A DNA stretch of 35,577 bases from Candidatus Blautia intestinavium (GTDB lineage: Bacteria; Bacillota; Clostridia; Lachnospirales; Lachnospiraceae). Positions within the stretch are counted from its first letter, which is position 1, and every line of letters starts with the position of its first letter. Below are positions 34,164 to 35,577 of this stretch, one piece after another. The stretch spans positions 1 to 35,577 of the forward strand of contig DXGV01000012.1 of the NCBI GenBank assembly GCA_019113745.1. The letters are read 5' to 3'. The notes below the pieces were generated by a model, which saw only the letters and a list, made by a program, of their open reading frames with translations, searched no databases and was not told the DNA's origin. The position numbers were made by a program, and so were the translations under genes.

Positions 34164-34883
34164 ATGTTGAACCATGAAGGTGAGATTATATTATTTGAGC
34201 ATGAAGAACAAGAAAGAATGGTTTTATGCGAAGTCTTATTTCATCATCAAAAGCAATTTCATGAAGAGTATATAGAAGAATTTAAAATTAGGGTTATAGA
34301 TGACGAGTTTTTGATATATAATAGTGCGAGATATCCAGTGTTTCAAAGATTTGGAGATAGTGTTATTGTTCCACCAGAGGGTGTTGTTGGAATTATTTCT
34401 GTTAAGAAAAAATTGAAGGAAATAGACGTTAAGCATGAGGCGACAGCCTTAAAAAAGGTATCTAAATTGTGTCAGTGTTGTAATGATGAGGGGAAAGTAA
34501 TACGAGGACCATTTTTGGCATTGGTATCTATGGACTCATTTGAAAAAGAAAAAGAACCAACGGACGAGTGGATATATAATAAATTGTTAGAAGTATATAC
34601 ACAAGAAGATTGCTTTGATGATCTGATAGGATATATTGGTTCTTTAAATAAATGGAGTATTTTTAAGAAAAGACCCAGGAAAGAAGATAATGCAGAATAT
34701 TTATTTTTCAACCACAGTGAAGAGGAGATGCATTTAGGATTTCAATTTTTAATTACAGGTATTTTAAGTGTGTATTATGATGAAAGTAGAAACGATATTT
34801 CTCGCCCGGGATTTACTGCATTTCCATCACGAAGAGCATGTAATAAAAAATTAGGAGATATAAAAGTAGCAAAGTTAAGATAA
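34164..34883 (+). CDS. DUF6602-like protein, probably N-terminally truncated
   Basis: 239 residues, AT-rich. The first half resembles DUF6602-type proteins: IDDEFLIYNSARYPVFQRFG, then DSVIVPPEGVVGIISVKKKL, where the family has a strand with an ExK-like element recalling PD-(D/E)xK nuclease folds (here S-V-K). The usual N-terminal portion, including the region before IIIYD, is reduced, and no ribosome site precedes ATG 34164, so the gene is probably decayed at its 5' end. Function unknown; related genes are often found near restriction or defence loci, which fits the nuclease gene that follows. Confidence 0.5.
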   Translation: MLNHEGEIILFEHEEQERMVLCEVLFHHQKQFHEEYIEEFKIRVIDDEFLIYNSARYPVFQRFGDSVIVPPEGVVGIISVKKKLKEIDVKHEATALKKVSKLCQCCNDEGKVIRGPFLALVSMDSFEKEKEPTDEWIYNKLLEVYTQEDCFDDLIGYIGSLNKWSIFKKRPRKEDNAEYLFFNHSEEEMHLGFQFLITGILSVYYDESRNDISRPGFTAFPSRRACNKKLGDIKVAKLR

Positions 34884-34944
34884 AGTAGAGAAAAACAGAA
34901 ACAATGATTTAGAATGATATATAGTTCTAAAGAGGTGTAAATTT

Positions 34945-35577
34945 ATGGATAATATTCAAAATGAAACTTTTTATAACAAAGTGATAGAATTGTTTCAAAA
35001 TGCCAAGAAAAATTTGTCTACTGCAGTAAATATGACAATGGTATATTCCTATTATGAAGCAGGGAGGATGATCGTTGAAGAAGAACAAGGCGGAAAAGAA
35101 CGTGCAGCATATGGGAAGTATATTTTGAGAGAATTGTCTCAGAGGTTGACGCAGAAATTTGGAAGAGGATATTCATATGATAATTTAAAACTGATGCGTA
35201 AATTTTATCTGGTTTATTCCAAAGACTCAATTGGGGAAACGCCGTTTCCCCAATCTGAAAAACTTCCAGTTACACAGGAAGGAAGAAAATTTTATCTGAG
35301 TTGGTCTCATTATCTTATCCTTATGAGGATAAATAATGTTGATGAACGTCATTTTTATGAAATAGAGTCCTATAGAAATGGTTGGAGCAAAGATGAACTG
35401 GCGCGTCAGTATGGGAGTTCACTTTATGAGCGGCTTGCGTTAAGCAGAGATAAAGAAGAAGTTATGCGCCTTGCGACAGAAGGTCAGATGATTGAAAAGC
35501 CAGAAGATATATTCAAAGCTCCTTATATTTTAGAGTTCACAAGACTTCCTGAACTGGTTACTTATTCTGAAACAGGA
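34945..35577 (+). CDS. DUF1016 / YhcG-type PD-(D/E)xK nuclease (partial, runs off right edge)
   Basis: 211 codons visible from ATG 34945 with AGAGGTG 7 nt upstream, open to the window edge. The DUF1016 N-terminal domain is clear: TMVYSYYEAGRMIVEEEQGG, ELSQRLTQKFGRGYSYDNLK, LMRKFYLVY. After a linker (ETPFPQSEK) come LSWSHYLILMRINNVDERHF, YEIESYRNGWSKDELARQ and the start of the nuclease part (KAPYILEFTRLPE). The catalytic D/ExK residues lie beyond the edge. Family members are about 350 residues and are often linked to type I restriction or mobile islands. It looks intact as far as seen. Confidence 0.88.
   Translation, partial: MDNIQNETFYNKVIELFQNAKKNLSTAVNMTMVYSYYEAGRMIVEEEQGGKERAAYGKYILRELSQRLTQKFGRGYSYDNLKLMRKFYLVYSKDSIGETPFPQSEKLPVTQEGRKFYLSWSHYLILMRINNVDERHFYEIESYRNGWSKDELARQYGSSLYERLALSRDKEEVMRLATEGQMIEKPEDIFKAPYILEFTRLPELVTYSETG

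Overview
The window looks like the chromosome of a Gram-positive, spore-forming gut clostridium, most likely a member of the Lachnospiraceae (Blautia/Dorea/Mediterraneibacter-like). This is inferred from family-level resemblance and gene order; no rRNA marker is present. The supporting evidence is the CIRCE-controlled hrcA-grpE-dnaK-dnaJ operon followed by prmA-rsmE-cysteine desulfurase-thiI, the ireB-ruvX-DUF1292-RNase J-ylbF-mltG-trmR-trhP cluster, a sigma-K gene without a pro-peptide, and a DUF5716/DUF5717-type operon of the kind found in this family. Almost all core genes lie on the minus strand.

Layout. 1-1250: an AT-rich edge of phage/mobile remnants: a KilA-N gene running off the left end, a RhuM fragment, a small XRE regulator with its own palindromic operator, and frameshifted coding debris. 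1257-3970: lgt, an arginase-fold protein, a broken GHKL histidine kinase and a Phd/RelE-type toxin-antitoxin pair. 4089-4952: class II fructose-bisphosphate aldolase with its own promoter. 5065-10645: a three-gene operon of a 1179-aa beta/helical-repeat protein, a degenerate Hsp70-like ATPase and a TPR-like protein. This is the best candidate here for an undescribed system. 10803-12478: a PfkB-family sugar kinase divergent from sigK. 12554-18265: the RNA-processing, cell-wall and tRNA-modification cluster. 18438-20161: mtaB, then an HPr-like protein without the catalytic histidine. 20278-29526: sulfur transfer, rRNA/ribosomal methylation and the heat-shock operon. 29635-33510: thiS-thiF-thiG-thiH-thiE behind a TPP riboswitch with an intrinsic terminator, plus a second hairpin terminator before thiS. 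33540-35577: an AT-rich plus-strand island with a YaaC-like remnant, a truncated DUF6602-like protein and a DUF1016 (YhcG-type) nuclease running off the right end.

How the genes work together. HrcA (with GrpE, DnaK and DnaJ) represses its own operon through CIRCE. Cysteine desulfurase can supply sulfur both to ThiI (4-thiouridine in tRNA) and to ThiS for thiazole synthesis. MtaB, ThiI, TrmR and TrhP all modify tRNA, so the window is unusually rich in tRNA/rRNA modification. The Hsp70-like/TPR operon parallels the genuine DnaK machine but is separate from it, with no J-protein or GrpE partner of its own. No rRNA gene, tRNA gene, CRISPR array or complete insertion sequence was seen.
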